NCBI GenBank assembly: GCA_035293805.1
Contig: DATGMD010000044.1
Coordinates: 186,001-250,000 of the forward strand
From: JAJPHF01 sp035293805
GTDB taxonomy: Bacteria; Chloroflexota; UBA6077; JAJPHF01
DNA: 64,000 nt
Direction of reading: 5' to 3'
Each line of letters starts with the position of its first letter. Position 1 is the stretch's first letter. The position numbers were made by a program, and so were the translations under genes. Below the pieces are notes generated by a model that saw only the letters and a program-made list of their open reading frames with translations, was not told where the DNA came from and searched no databases. This document shows, one piece after another, positions 41,688-50,207 of this stretch.

Positions 41688-42905
41688 CTAGCCTTCGCTG
41701 CTGAGCAGCGCGTAGGGACGCGTGCCCAGGCGCTCGGCGCCCCCCGCCCGCACGACCACAGTGTCGCCCCAGGTGACGGTCTTGGGATTCGTCCAGTCGT
41801 CGCGGCCGCGGTCGGGGCGATAGGCGTAGGGCTTCAGCACGAAGGCGGTGTTCTCCAGCAGCGGCGCCTCCCAGAGCGGGTGCCGCGTGTGGTCGTCCAT
41901 CGGGATGAACATCGGGCCGTCGTCGCCCAGCCCCCGGCCGTGGCAGAGAAACTCGATCTCGTAGGCACCGCCCCGCGCTACTGCCCGCGCCTGCTCCTCC
42001 ACCTCGCACCAGGTGGCGCCGGGCCGCATCGCCGCGCGGGCGCGCTCGAAGGCCGCCTGGCCCAGCTCGCAGAGGGCCTGCGCATCGGCGGGCGGCGGGC
42101 CCACGAACACCGGCTGGGCGATCTGGGCCTGGTAGCCGAGCACGCTGGGGAACATCTCGGTCTTGATCGCCCAGCCGGGCTGGAGCACGCCCGGCGGCAC
42201 CGTCGTGGTGCGCTCCTTCGCCTCGCCCCAGGGCCCCCCGCCCCAGGCGACCTCCGTGTCCTCGGCGCCCGCCCGGTACTGCGCGAGGATCGTCGCACCG
42301 AATGCCTCCGCCGCCGTCACGCCGGGCCGTGCGCTCGCCGCCAGCGCGGGCGCCCCGGCCTCCCCGGCCGCCACCGCGCGGCGCAGCGCGCCGATCTCCT
42401 CCTCGCTCTTCACGTAGCGCGCCTCGGCGAGCAGCGCGGACGCATCTACCAAGGTGGCCTGCGGCACTGCGGCGCGGATGTGCTCGACCGCCGTGTGCTT
42501 CGCGTAGCCCTCGGGGTTGCGGACCGGGCCGAGCGGCGTGCCGGAGAGGCCGGCCAGCCCCACGCGGCGCCGACCCACGTCCAGCTCGCGCAGCCGCCGC
42601 CCAACGGCCTCGCCATAGGGCACGGCGGTCGTGCCCGTCGCGGTCGCCGGGCGGGCGTCGGCGATCCAGGGATTGCTCGCGGTCAGGCGGCCCGTCCAGG
42701 GGCTGAGGAACGTCGGCTCGCCCTCCAGCGGGAAGACGACCGCGCCCAGCCGCAGCGCCACGTACCGCGCGTCGCCGGGGAGCTGGCGGTCGGGCAGGAC
42801 CACGAGGAACGCCATCTCCTGCGGCGCCATGAGGGCGCGCAGCCGCGCCCAGCGGCGGTCGCGCTCCGCGAGGGTGAAGCCGGCGCGAGGGGCCTCGGCG
42901 GTCAT
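41688..42905 (-). CDS. M24 (aminopeptidase P/creatinase) fold protein with degenerate metal site
   Basis: A 405-residue protein with an N-terminal creatinase-type domain (about 1-150) and a C-terminal pita-bread domain. The histidine motif is kept (FLCHGRGLG), but the two Asp ligands expected around TEMFPSVLGYQAQIAQP are absent. The EP loop reads LKPYAY and the last Glu strand reads DTVVVRAGG. Four of five metal ligands seem to be lost, so it is unlikely to be a metallopeptidase; creatinase-like hydrolysis or binding is possible. CAGGAG precedes the ATG at 42905. It shares the strand with the SBP at 40493, 67 bases downstream. Confidence 0.7.
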   Translation of the reverse strand: MTAEAPRAGFTLAERDRRWARLRALMAPQEMAFLVVLPDRQLPGDARYVALRLGAVVFPLEGEPTFLSPWTGRLTASNPWIADARPATATGTTAVPYGEAVGRRLRELDVGRRRVGLAGLSGTPLGPVRNPEGYAKHTAVEHIRAAVPQATLVDASALLAEARYVKSEEEIGALRRAVAAGEAGAPALAASARPGVTAAEAFGATILAQYRAGAEDTEVAWGGGPWGEAKERTTTVPPGVLQPGWAIKTEMFPSVLGYQAQIAQPVFVGPPPADAQALCELGQAAFERARAAMRPGATWCEVEEQARAVARGGAYEIEFLCHGRGLGDDGPMFIPMDDHTRHPLWEAPLLENTAFVLKPYAYRPDRGRDDWTNPKTVTWGDTVVVRAGGAERLGTRPYALLSSEG

Positions 42906-42957
42906 GCGCGTCTCCTGGAGCGCCGCCCGGGCCACGGGGCCCCGGGCGGCAACGGCG

Positions 42958-42986
42958 TTGGCCGCGAATCGTGGCCATCTTACAAT
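42958..42986 (+). promoter_or_regulatory. promoter of the 43066 gene
   Basis: TTGGCC (42958-42963), a 17-base spacer and TACAAT (42981-42986). An 11-base tandem repeat, GCAGCATACAA twice (about 43033-43054), lies between it and the ribosome site. Confidence 0.6.
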
Positions 42987-43065
42987 AGGCGGCGCGCCCT
43001 GGCGACCCGCTTCGGCCCGGCGCCCGGCGCCGCAGCATACAAGCAGCATACAAGGGAGAAGCCCG

Positions 43066-44115
43066 ATGGCTGGCGCCGAGTCGCGGCCCCGCGACGTGCT
43101 CCTGGTGGGCAGCGTGCCCCTCGCCAACGCGGAGGAGGTCTTTCGCACGGTGAGCGCGGCGTTGGGGGACCGGCTGCGCCGCATCCCCGACGGCGAGACG
43201 GAGGCGCGCCTCGACTGGTTCGTCTGGCAGGTGACGCGCTTCGAGGCCTGCCCCCAGCTCGAAGCGGTGCCCGCGGCGGCGCGCGGCTACCGCACGCTGC
43301 CGAAGTTCCGCCTGCGCCCGGGCGTGGACCCGGCGAGCGTTGATTTCGGCCGGCTGGGCTACGCCGACGCGGCGCGGGCGTCCTACGAGACGTTCGCCCG
43401 GCTCCAGCGCGAGGGCGCGGTGCCGCGCGGCGTGCGCTTCCAGGTCTGCTTGCCGTCGCCGCTCGCGCCGGCCAGCGCCTTCAGCGAGCCCGATGCCCTG
43501 CCCGCGACCGCTCCGGCCTACGAGACGGCGCTGCTCCGCGAGCTGGACGAGATCGCCGCCGCGATCCCTCAGGACGCGCTCGCCATCCAGTGGGACGTGG
43601 CGGTGGAGTTCAGCACGCTGGACGGGCTTGGGCCGCCGCCAACGCCGGAGGTGAAGCAGGCAATCCTCGACCGCCTGGTGCGCGTCGGCAACCGCGTGCC
43701 GGCCGCGGTCGAGCTGGGCTACCACCTGTGTTACGGCGACTACGGCCACAAGCACTTCAAGGAGCCGGCCGACACGGGCGTGCTGGTCGAGGTGGCGAAC
43801 GCCATCGCCGGCGGCCTCGCCCGCTCGCTTACCTGGCTGCACCTGCCCGTGCCGCGGGACCGCGACGACGAGGCCTACTTCGCGCCCCTGCGCGGGCTGC
43901 AGCTTGCGCCCGCGACGGAGCTGTACCTGGGCCTGGTACACTACACGGACGGCGTGGCGGGCACGCGGCGCCGCCTGGCGACCGCCGAGCGCCGCGTGCC
44001 GCGCGAGTTCGGCATCGCCACCGAGTGCGGCTTCGGCCGCCGCCCGCCCGAGACGGTCCCTGAGCTGCTGCGCATCCACGCCGCCGTGGCCCGCGGCGGG
44101 GCCGATGGTGCCTGA
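43066..44115 (+). CDS. MetE C-terminal-domain-like (cobalamin-independent methyltransferase fold) protein
   Basis: A 349-residue protein with the UROD/MetE-like TIM barrel. It keeps the zinc-type ligands H220 and C222 (YHLCYGD) and C321 (TECGFGRR), in the order of the H-x-C...C site of MetE. The N-terminal half of true MetE is absent. It may be a methyltransferase taking methyl groups from another donor, for instance in O-demethylation linked to the nearby oxygenases; that is inference. AGGGAG precedes the ATG. It is monocistronic, with a terminator hairpin at 44149. Confidence 0.72.
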   Translation: MAGAESRPRDVLLVGSVPLANAEEVFRTVSAALGDRLRRIPDGETEARLDWFVWQVTRFEACPQLEAVPAAARGYRTLPKFRLRPGVDPASVDFGRLGYADAARASYETFARLQREGAVPRGVRFQVCLPSPLAPASAFSEPDALPATAPAYETALLRELDEIAAAIPQDALAIQWDVAVEFSTLDGLGPPPTPEVKQAILDRLVRVGNRVPAAVELGYHLCYGDYGHKHFKEPADTGVLVEVANAIAGGLARSLTWLHLPVPRDRDDEAYFAPLRGLQLAPATELYLGLVHYTDGVAGTRRRLATAERRVPREFGIATECGFGRRPPETVPELLRIHAAVARGGADGA

Positions 44116-44148
44116 CAGCCACAGCCAGAGCTGCGACCCAGGTTCGTG

Positions 44149-44175
44149 TGTGGGTTTGGCTCGGCCAAACCCACA
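44149..44175. terminator. hairpin between convergent genes
   Basis: TGTGGGTTTGGC (44149-44160) and GCCAAACCCACA (44164-44175) form a perfect 12-bp stem with a TCG loop. It serves the MetE-like gene and the convergent SBP gene. There is no T-run. Confidence 0.65.
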
Positions 44176-44208
44176 GGCTATCCCTGGCCGGGTTCTTAGC
44201 GCGCGAGG

Positions 44209-45330
44209 TTACCGCTGCTGGAGCAGGCGCACCAGCTCCGGCCGGGCCTTGTTCATCGAGGCGCTGTTCCGCAGCACGAAGTCCACGTCGGTCTCGGTGA
44301 ACGGGACGCCCTGCGCTTGCAGCCGCTCGATGTCCGGCGCGATCTTCGAGCCGGGCACCAGGTGGTGATCCATCGAGAGGTACTCGTACCAGAGGTCCTG
44401 GGCCTCGCGGCTCAGCATGTAATCCGCGAACAGCTTGGCGGCGTTCGGATGGGCCGCGTGCTTCGGCACCCCGACGTACCAGTAGCCGAGTAGCGCCGCG
44501 TCAGTGGGGATGGCGAAGCCGAGCGGCGCGGTCTTCAGGCCGCCAATGCGCTCGTCGCCGCAAGCCAGCGCCAGGATGTCGAACTCGCCGCTCACGATGC
44601 GCGTGCCCTCGCCGCAGCCGATGAGGCCGGCGAGCTGGCCCACGAACTGCTGCATGTACGCCACGGTCCGCTCCTCGCCCCACAGCTCCGAGGCGGCCAG
44701 CGACGTGAAGCCCGAGGCGTACGGCGTCGACCCGATGCGGCCCTTGTACTCCGGCTTCAGCAGGTCTTGCAGGCTCGTGGGCACAAGGCTGCCACTGATC
44801 TTCTGGCTCTGGTAGACGATGCCCTGCACGCGCGTGGTCACCTCCACGGCCGCGCCGTCGGCCGCGATAAGCCGCGGGTCGTGGATATTGCGTGACCAGC
44901 TTGCCCAGTCCACCGGCTCCAGCGCGTTCGCCTGGACCAGCGCGGCGATGTTCGTCTCGGACCCGAGCATCACGTCGCTGGCCGCCGCACGACCGGCCTG
45001 CAGCTCCTGGATCATTCGGTTCGCCATCTCGGCCATGTTCGGGCCGACGGCCAGATGGACGTCCAGGTTGAGGCCGTATGCTTTGTTGAAGCCGTCCGCC
45101 AGGCGCCGCATGTGCGCCGCATCGTCCCAGGCGCTGGAGGTCACCTCCAGGCGGCCCTCCTGGCGCGCGCCGTCCACGAGCGCCTGGAGCGCCGGGGGGA
45201 ACGCCGGCGCGGCCGTGGCCCGGCCGGCCGGCGCCGCGGGGGCCGGGGCCGCTGGGGCGGCGCAGGCGACGAGCGCCACAAGGACTAGCGCCTCAAGGGC
45301 CGCGATCAGGTGCGTGCTGCGCGCTGCCAC
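44209..45330 (-). CDS. extracellular solute-binding lipoprotein, family 1 type (module 1)
   Basis: A 373-residue protein of the iron/spermidine-type (Fbp-like) SBP class, different from the NMT1 type. The signal ends at LVAC, then LQALVDGARQEGRLEVTSSAWDD begins the fold; LQDLLKPEYKGRIGSTPYASGF, GEERTVAYMQQF and HPNAAKLFADYMLSREAQ are typical. It is clearly paralogous to the SBP at 58305 (both have EPVDWASW, LQDLLKP.YKGRI.STPYA, GEERT.AY). The start is GTG 45330 with GAGGAGG. It is divergent from Rieske C. No tyrosines matching a ferric-ion site could be confirmed, so the ligand is open. Confidence 0.8.
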   Translation of the reverse strand: MAARSTHLIAALEALVLVALVACAAPAAPAPAAPAGRATAAPAFPPALQALVDGARQEGRLEVTSSAWDDAAHMRRLADGFNKAYGLNLDVHLAVGPNMAEMANRMIQELQAGRAAASDVMLGSETNIAALVQANALEPVDWASWSRNIHDPRLIAADGAAVEVTTRVQGIVYQSQKISGSLVPTSLQDLLKPEYKGRIGSTPYASGFTSLAASELWGEERTVAYMQQFVGQLAGLIGCGEGTRIVSGEFDILALACGDERIGGLKTAPLGFAIPTDAALLGYWYVGVPKHAAHPNAAKLFADYMLSREAQDLWYEYLSMDHHLVPGSKIAPDIERLQAQGVPFTETDVDFVLRNSASMNKARPELVRLLQQR

Positions 45331-45395
45331 GGTTACCTCCTCGCTCCGCCGTGGGCCGGCTCAATCAGTCGTCGACCGGGATGCGCCGGTGACGC

Positions 45396-45424
45396 TTGAC
45401 GAGGCCCAGGATAGCGCATACACT
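45396..45424 (+). promoter_or_regulatory. promoter of Rieske C
   Basis: TTGACG (45396-45401), a 17-base spacer and TACACT (45419-45424), in the divergent region between the SBP at 44209 and Rieske C. The leader is about 125 bases. Confidence 0.7.
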
Positions 45425-45557
45425 CACCGCGTTGTAACGCACATGAGGCGGCGATCCAGCGCGCGGCGGAGCCGGTCGGCTTGCGCCCGGCGGCCGGAGA
45501 GCCCGGGCGAGTCGTTACCAGGCCGGACTCGGTACGATCCGGCGAGGGAGAGCACGA

Positions 45558-46820
45558 ATGGCTATCAGCAGCGGTCGCTCCCGGAAGCCCACGGCCAATG
45601 GCCACCCGTCCGCCACCGAACCAGCAAGCAGGTACACGCCCGCCGACTACCAGGCCTTCCAGCACACCGGCCCGGGCACGCTCGCCGGCCGCTACCTGCG
45701 ACGCTTCTGGCAGCCGGTGTACTCCGGCTGGCAGCTCAAGCCGGGCCACGCGGTGCCGCTTCGCGTGATGAGCGAGGACTTCACCCTCTATCGCGCCGAG
45801 GACGGCTGCCCGCACGTGGTGGCCTTCCGCTGCGCGCACCGAGGGACGCAGCTCTCCACTGGCTGGGTAGAGGGAGACTGTATCCGCTGCTTCTACCACG
45901 GCTGGAAGTACGACGCGACGGGGCAGTGCGTCGAGATGCCGGCTGAGGATCCCTCCTTCCCGCCCAAGGTGAAGATCCCGAGCTACCCGACCGCGGAGTA
46001 CCTGGGCACGATCTTCGCCTACTTCGGGGAAGGCGAGCCGCCGCCGATGTGGCGCTTCCCGGTGATGGAGCAGCCCGGCATCATCCAGGCCTTCATCCGG
46101 CGCCGCGAGTGTAACTACTTCCAGAACGTCGAGAACAGCGTGGACGAGGTGCACATCCCGTTCGTTCACCGCAGTCAGGCGTGGGACCCCGCGATCCACG
46201 CCCAGAGCATCCCGGAGATCGAGGCGGAGGAGACCGAGTACGGCCTGGCGCAGTACGGCATCCGCCCCGGCCAGGATGTCCGCGTGAGCCCGTTCATCAT
46301 GCCGAACGTCCTGCACATCAAGGGCGGCTGGGACCCGGACGAGCCCGACGACTGGCTGTTCTGGCGCGTGCCGATCGACGACGAGAGCCACATGAACTGC
46401 GCGATCCGCCGCGTGCCGGTGACCGGCGAGGCGGCGCAGCAGTTCCAGGCGCAGATGGCGCAGCGGCGCGCGCGCATGGAGGGCCAGGAAAGCCCCGAGC
46501 AGATCGCCCAGCGGGTCCTGCGCGGCGAGCTGCGCGTGCAGGACCTCACGGACCGGCCGGACATCGTGATCATCCAGGATGAGGTGGCCCAGGTCGGCCA
46601 GGGGCGCATCCAGGACCACTCTCAAGAGCGCCTCGGCCGCTCCGACCGCGCCGTGATCCTGCTGCGCAAGCTTTGGGCGCGCGAGCTAGAGAAGCTGGCG
46701 ACGGGCCAGCCGCTCACGCAGTGGCACGTCCCGGACGACCTGGGCGCCACGCTGGGCCTCGATCGCATGGCGCTCAAGAACGTGAGTAACTGGCATCGCC
46801 CGGAGCGCGATGCGAAGTAG
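45558..46820 (+). CDS. Rieske non-haem iron oxygenase, alpha subunit (copy C, module 1)
   Basis: A 420-residue oxygenase with Rieske ligands C92, H94, C111 and H114 and mononuclear iron motif ENSVDEVHIPFVH (H199, H204). An extra 25-residue Ser/Lys/Pro N-terminus precedes YTPADYQAF. It is the close paralogue of copy E (59551); long runs are identical, such as CAHRGTQLSTGWVEGDC and GQCVEMPAEDPSFPPKV. Both copies neighbour paralogous SBPs. GAGGGAGAG precedes the ATG. It ends 6 bases from the convergent ornithine-cyclodeaminase-like gene. Confidence 0.88.
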   Translation: MAISSGRSRKPTANGHPSATEPASRYTPADYQAFQHTGPGTLAGRYLRRFWQPVYSGWQLKPGHAVPLRVMSEDFTLYRAEDGCPHVVAFRCAHRGTQLSTGWVEGDCIRCFYHGWKYDATGQCVEMPAEDPSFPPKVKIPSYPTAEYLGTIFAYFGEGEPPPMWRFPVMEQPGIIQAFIRRRECNYFQNVENSVDEVHIPFVHRSQAWDPAIHAQSIPEIEAEETEYGLAQYGIRPGQDVRVSPFIMPNVLHIKGGWDPDEPDDWLFWRVPIDDESHMNCAIRRVPVTGEAAQQFQAQMAQRRARMEGQESPEQIAQRVLRGELRVQDLTDRPDIVIIQDEVAQVGQGRIQDHSQERLGRSDRAVILLRKLWARELEKLATGQPLTQWHVPDDLGATLGLDRMALKNVSNWHRPERDAK

Positions 46821-46826
46821 GGCGGG

Positions 46827-47828
46827 TCAGGAACTCAGCGGGATCGTCGTGCCGACGCCGCGCCGCGTCGCCCAGTCGAGCGCCCACTGCATAATCGGCA
46901 CGTCCCAGCCGTACATGGCCGCCAGCTCGTAGACCACCGTCTGGTCGGGGCGCTCGCGCGCCGGGATCGTGCCCGCCATTACGTCGGCGAGCTGCTCATG
47001 GGGGTCGGCGTCCAGCGGCCGCCGCTCCGGCGCGCCGCCCGACCCACCGGCCGGGGCGTTGCCGGGGCGTGGCCCGCCGGGGGGCGGCGTGAGCGCCGCC
47101 GGCCGCTGCCGGGAGGGAAAGAACAGGCGCGCGGACTCCATGAGCGCCGGCGGGGCCGCGCGGGTCATCGTCACCAGCAGCGCGCCCGGCCGCACCCAGG
47201 CCGCCTCCAGCGCCGGGCGGCCGCGCGTGTTGCCCGTGGCCGTGATCACGTCGGCGCCCTGCACGGCGGCCTGGGCGGTCGCGACCGCTTCCACGGGCAG
47301 CCCCAACCGCGCACTCCATTCCGCGGCGAAGCGCTCGCGGTTGGCCGCCGTGGGGCTCCACACCCGCACCCGCTCCAGCGCCGGCAGCGCGTGGCGGAAG
47401 GTGCAGATGTGGCTGCGGGCCTGCTCGCCGCTCCCCAGGATGCAGAGCACGCGGGCGCTCTCGGGCGCCAAGTACTTTGCGCCCACGCCGGCCGGCACGG
47501 AGGTGCGCAGCACGTTCAGGTCGTCGCCGGCCAGCAGGGCCCGGATGCGTCCCGTCGCGTAGTCGAGCAGCACCATCAGGTGCATGTCGGGCGCGGCGAG
47601 GCCGCCCACGGCGGGGAAGATGCGGACGGAGGCGCCCGGCGCGGCGGCGGTGGAGTAGACGGTGAAGCTGCCCTCCGCGCCGAACGGCAGGGTGACCTGG
47701 CCGACGAAGCCGCCGCGCCCTTGCGCCTGCTCCCACACCGCCGCCTCGATCGCCTGGAAGGCGCCCTCCAGGTTGCTCAGGTCCTCGACCAGCGGCCGGA
47801 GATCCGCCTGGGTGAGTAGCAGCGGCAC
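46827..47828 (-). CDS. ornithine cyclodeaminase / mu-crystallin family protein
   Basis: A 333-residue NAD(P)-binding protein. The family core is visible: GSFTVYSTAAAPGASVRIF, DMHLMVLLDYATGRIRALLAGDDLNVLRTSVPAGVGAKYL (substrate-binding Arg/Thr) and the Rossmann motif VLCILGSGEQARSH, then VRVWSPTAANRERF and ADVITATGNTRGRPAL. A Pro/Gly-rich insertion lies at about 245-275. Members reduce imines or deaminate amino acids; the substrate is unknown. It starts at GTG 47828 with AGGAGG, 44 bases after the bicupin gene, so it is likely co-transcribed with it. Confidence 0.8.
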   Translation of the reverse strand: MPLLLTQADLRPLVEDLSNLEGAFQAIEAAVWEQAQGRGGFVGQVTLPFGAEGSFTVYSTAAAPGASVRIFPAVGGLAAPDMHLMVLLDYATGRIRALLAGDDLNVLRTSVPAGVGAKYLAPESARVLCILGSGEQARSHICTFRHALPALERVRVWSPTAANRERFAAEWSARLGLPVEAVATAQAAVQGADVITATGNTRGRPALEAAWVRPGALLVTMTRAAPPALMESARLFFPSRQRPAALTPPPGGPRPGNAPAGGSGGAPERRPLDADPHEQLADVMAGTIPARERPDQTVVYELAAMYGWDVPIMQWALDWATRRGVGTTIPLSS

Positions 47829-47872
47829 GTGACGCCTCCTCCTGCCCGCCAGCCGGGCCCGCGTATCGCGCC

Positions 47873-48958
47873 CTAGACGGCGAGCGCGCGCAGCTTCTCG
47901 ATCTGCTCGGGCGTCCGCAACTCGCCCGTGCGGACCGGCTCGACGAGCCGCTTGAGTGGCTTCGCCGCGTACATCACCAGGTAGGTGGCACGGTCCGCGA
48001 CGCTCGAGTGCGCGACGCCGCGCGGAACCTTCACGAAGTCGCCCGGCTCCAGCTCCACGCACCCCAGCTCGGTGAGGAGCGTGCGCGTCCCCGCGAGCTG
48101 GAACTGCACCTCGTCGAAGTTCAGGTGGCGGCGGTAATCGCTGCCCGTCGCCTGCACCACGCTGCACCAGCCGAGCCAGAAGGTCTGGGCTTTGTAGGCC
48201 CACTGGATGCCGGGCGGCTCTTCGGCGCCCGACCGCGGGTGCAGGACTTCCAGGCGCCGCGGGTCGTGCGCCGCGTGCGCCAGCAACAGCCGCTCGTCGC
48301 ACGGCACGGTGAGCCCGGCACCCGCCGAGATCATCTCCGGCACGATCGCCGGCTCCCAGTCGCGGAACTCGTGCGGTCGCGAGAGGCGGACGGGCTCGAG
48401 CTGCCGCGCCACCGGCGCCCTGACGTAGAAGAGGAGGTGGATCTCCTGGCGGCCCCAGTTGTCGTGGGCCACGCCGACCGGGATGTTCACGAAGTCGCCC
48501 GGCTCCAGGTCCACGGTGCCAATCTCGGTGATGAGCTGCCGCGGGCCGCTCACCTGGTACGAGATCTCGTCCACGTCCGCGTTCCGGTGGTAGAACGGCT
48601 GGCGGCTGTTCATGTCCTGGTGCTCGATGCGGACATCCTCGTTCTCGTACACCCACAGCGGCGGACTGAACCCTCGCGGCTCCCAGGCCACCGGCACGTG
48701 GACAACCTCGATGCCCTCGCGGTCGGGGCGCGGCCGGCCCTGGCCGCCGCTCGGCGGACCGTCGCCCGCACGGCTCGCGGGGCCGCTGTTGGCGCCAGCG
48801 CCCCCGGCCGGCCCGCCGGGCGCGTCGGGCTTGCCGACGGGCAGGGGCGCGAGCGGCCGGGCCCACGGCCCCTGGAGGAGGAGCGCCTCGTCGCGCTCGA
48901 TCACGGTGACGTCGTCCACCCGGGGCCACCAGGCGAGGTGCTCTTGGACCGTGCGCAT
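47873..48958 (-). CDS. bicupin, homogentisate-dioxygenase-like
   Basis: A 361-residue protein with two cupin barrels. Cupin 1 (about 110-195) has FYHRNADVDEISYQVSGPRQLITEIGTVDLEPGDFVNIPVGVAH, and cupin 2 (about 275-345) has NFDEVQFQLAGTRTLLTELGCVELEPGDFVKVPRGVAH. The HRN-x-D-x-DE segment recalls homogentisate 1,2-dioxygenase. A Gly/Pro/Ala linker of about 40 residues interrupts the N-terminal region. It may be an Fe(II) ring-cleaving enzyme. AAGGAGG precedes the ATG. First gene of a two-gene unit with the cyclodeaminase-like gene. Confidence 0.72.
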   Translation of the reverse strand: MRTVQEHLAWWPRVDDVTVIERDEALLLQGPWARPLAPLPVGKPDAPGGPAGGAGANSGPASRAGDGPPSGGQGRPRPDREGIEVVHVPVAWEPRGFSPPLWVYENEDVRIEHQDMNSRQPFYHRNADVDEISYQVSGPRQLITEIGTVDLEPGDFVNIPVGVAHDNWGRQEIHLLFYVRAPVARQLEPVRLSRPHEFRDWEPAIVPEMISAGAGLTVPCDERLLLAHAAHDPRRLEVLHPRSGAEEPPGIQWAYKAQTFWLGWCSVVQATGSDYRRHLNFDEVQFQLAGTRTLLTELGCVELEPGDFVKVPRGVAHSSVADRATYLVMYAAKPLKRLVEPVRTGELRTPEQIEKLRALAV

Positions 48959-49002
48959 GGGCTCCGCCTCCTTCGGTACCGGGCATCCGGACCAGTGGCG
49001 CC

Positions 49003-49032
49003 AGTGTAGCAGCGCGTGCGGCGGAGCGTCGA
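49003..49032 (-). promoter_or_regulatory. promoter of the bicupin operon
   Basis: On the minus strand, TCGACG (49027-49032), an 18-base spacer and TACACT (49003-49008), 45 bases before the start codon. Confidence 0.55.
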
Positions 49033-49058
49033 ACCGGCGGCGCGCTGGGGCGGCCCGC

Positions 49059-50159
49059 TCAGTCGAGGAGGAGGGCATCCAGCCAGTCGATGACGTCGGC
49101 CTTGGAGCGGTCTTCGCGCGGGATGGCGTCCCAGGCGGTTTCGAACGCCAGGTAGAACTGCAGGACGCTCAGCTCGTCCTCGAACAGGATGTGCCCGGGG
49201 CCCCAGGTCGGCTCCCTCTGGTGGGCAATCGGCGCGCCGCGCATGATGGCGCGGACGGTGCTCTTCATCTCCAGCTCCAGCGACGGCGTCTCCTCGACCA
49301 GCCCGACCTCGTAATGCTCGTAGTCCCGGAGCAGCCTGATCCAGTGCCGCACGTGCTCACGGCGCCGCCGCGTGGAGCGCCGGTAAGGATCGACGCGCTC
49401 CCCGCTCACGTAGCGGGCGATGGCGGCCTTGGAGTGGATGCTGCGCTCGCCATGCGTCTCGAGCGTGCGCAGGAACTGCGCGTGGCGGGCCCGCGTGCGG
49501 GCGAGGTCGTGGCCGCGCAGCTCCTTGCTCATGATGGTGGGCTCCAGCGCCCGCGGGCTGAGGAGCCAGTCGGGGGGGCTGGTGAGCCTGGACGGCTCGG
49601 CCGCCACGAACAGCCGCTGCCCCGGGATGGCCTCCAGCTCGCCCGCCGCATCCACCGCCCCGCTGCGGCCGCGCTCGTCGGCCGAGAACAGGCGCACCGT
49701 CGCCGGCTGGCTGCCCATCGGCGCATAGCGGTGGCTCACGACCTCCCGCAGCTGCTCGAGCACCACCGCCCGGAGCGTGTGAGGCGTCGTCGGGCGCGCC
49801 GCCGGGACCAGCCGGTAGTAGCGCACCTCCTCATCGGTCAGCGGCTGGCCATCGTACAGCCAGAGGATGGCGTCGATCTGGGCGCGCTCCAGCTCCAGGC
49901 CCCAGTGGAGGATGGCCGCGAGCCGCGTGCGGCTCACCCAGCGGTCGCGCTTCTCCAGCGAGACTTCGAGCTGCTCCAAGTCGGAGACGTGCTTCTGGAA
50001 GGCGACGCCCCGCGTGCGGTCGGCCACCGCCTTCTGGGTGTTCGCCTCCGCGCTGCGGCGCCCGGGGTCCTTGGCGCGGCAGCGAGCCGGATAGCTGGCG
50101 CGGGCCGCCGCGACCAACCGGCTCACCAGTCGATAGCGATCAAGTGGATGCGGGAACAT
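49059..50159 (-). CDS. hypothetical protein with possible degenerate XRE-type N-terminal domain
   Basis: A 366-residue protein I cannot place firmly. Residues about 57-110 (VSDLEQLEVSLEKRD, then WVSRTRLAAILHWG) read like the second half of a Cro/C1-type helix-turn-helix; the strict motif is weak. The N-terminal 50 residues are basic. The rest has mixed alpha/beta character with ETHGERSIHSKAAIARYVSGE and ends in a helix DVIDWLDALLLD. No signal or membrane segment is seen. It has two AT-rich repeat blocks upstream that look like operators. A regulator role is inference. Confidence 0.5.
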   Translation of the reverse strand: MFPHPLDRYRLVSRLVAAARASYPARCRAKDPGRRSAEANTQKAVADRTRGVAFQKHVSDLEQLEVSLEKRDRWVSRTRLAAILHWGLELERAQIDAILWLYDGQPLTDEEVRYYRLVPAARPTTPHTLRAVVLEQLREVVSHRYAPMGSQPATVRLFSADERGRSGAVDAAGELEAIPGQRLFVAAEPSRLTSPPDWLLSPRALEPTIMSKELRGHDLARTRARHAQFLRTLETHGERSIHSKAAIARYVSGERVDPYRRSTRRRREHVRHWIRLLRDYEHYEVGLVEETPSLELEMKSTVRAIMRGAPIAHQREPTWGPGHILFEDELSVLQFYLAFETAWDAIPREDRSKADVIDWLDALLLD

Positions 50160-50170
50160 CGCGAGCCTCG

Positions 50171-50206
50171 TTGAATATTCCGGTCGAATATAGCCGCGGA
50201 TAATAA
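50171..50206. promoter_or_regulatory. AT-rich repeat block 1 upstream of the 49059 gene
   Basis: TTGAATATTCCGGTC followed by GAATATAGCCGCGGATAA. GAATAT occurs twice with a 13-base period. It starts 12 bases before the gene's ATG, where a repressor could bind; TATATT on the minus strand may be the -10. It is nearly the same as block 2 at 50313-50347. Confidence 0.55.
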
Positions 50207-50207
50207 T

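Noticed and set aside
44209..45330. Naming this SBP as a ferric-iron binding protein
   Set aside because: The fold class is shared with iron, polyamine and phosphonate SBPs, and I could not confirm the iron-binding tyrosines. Ligand left open.
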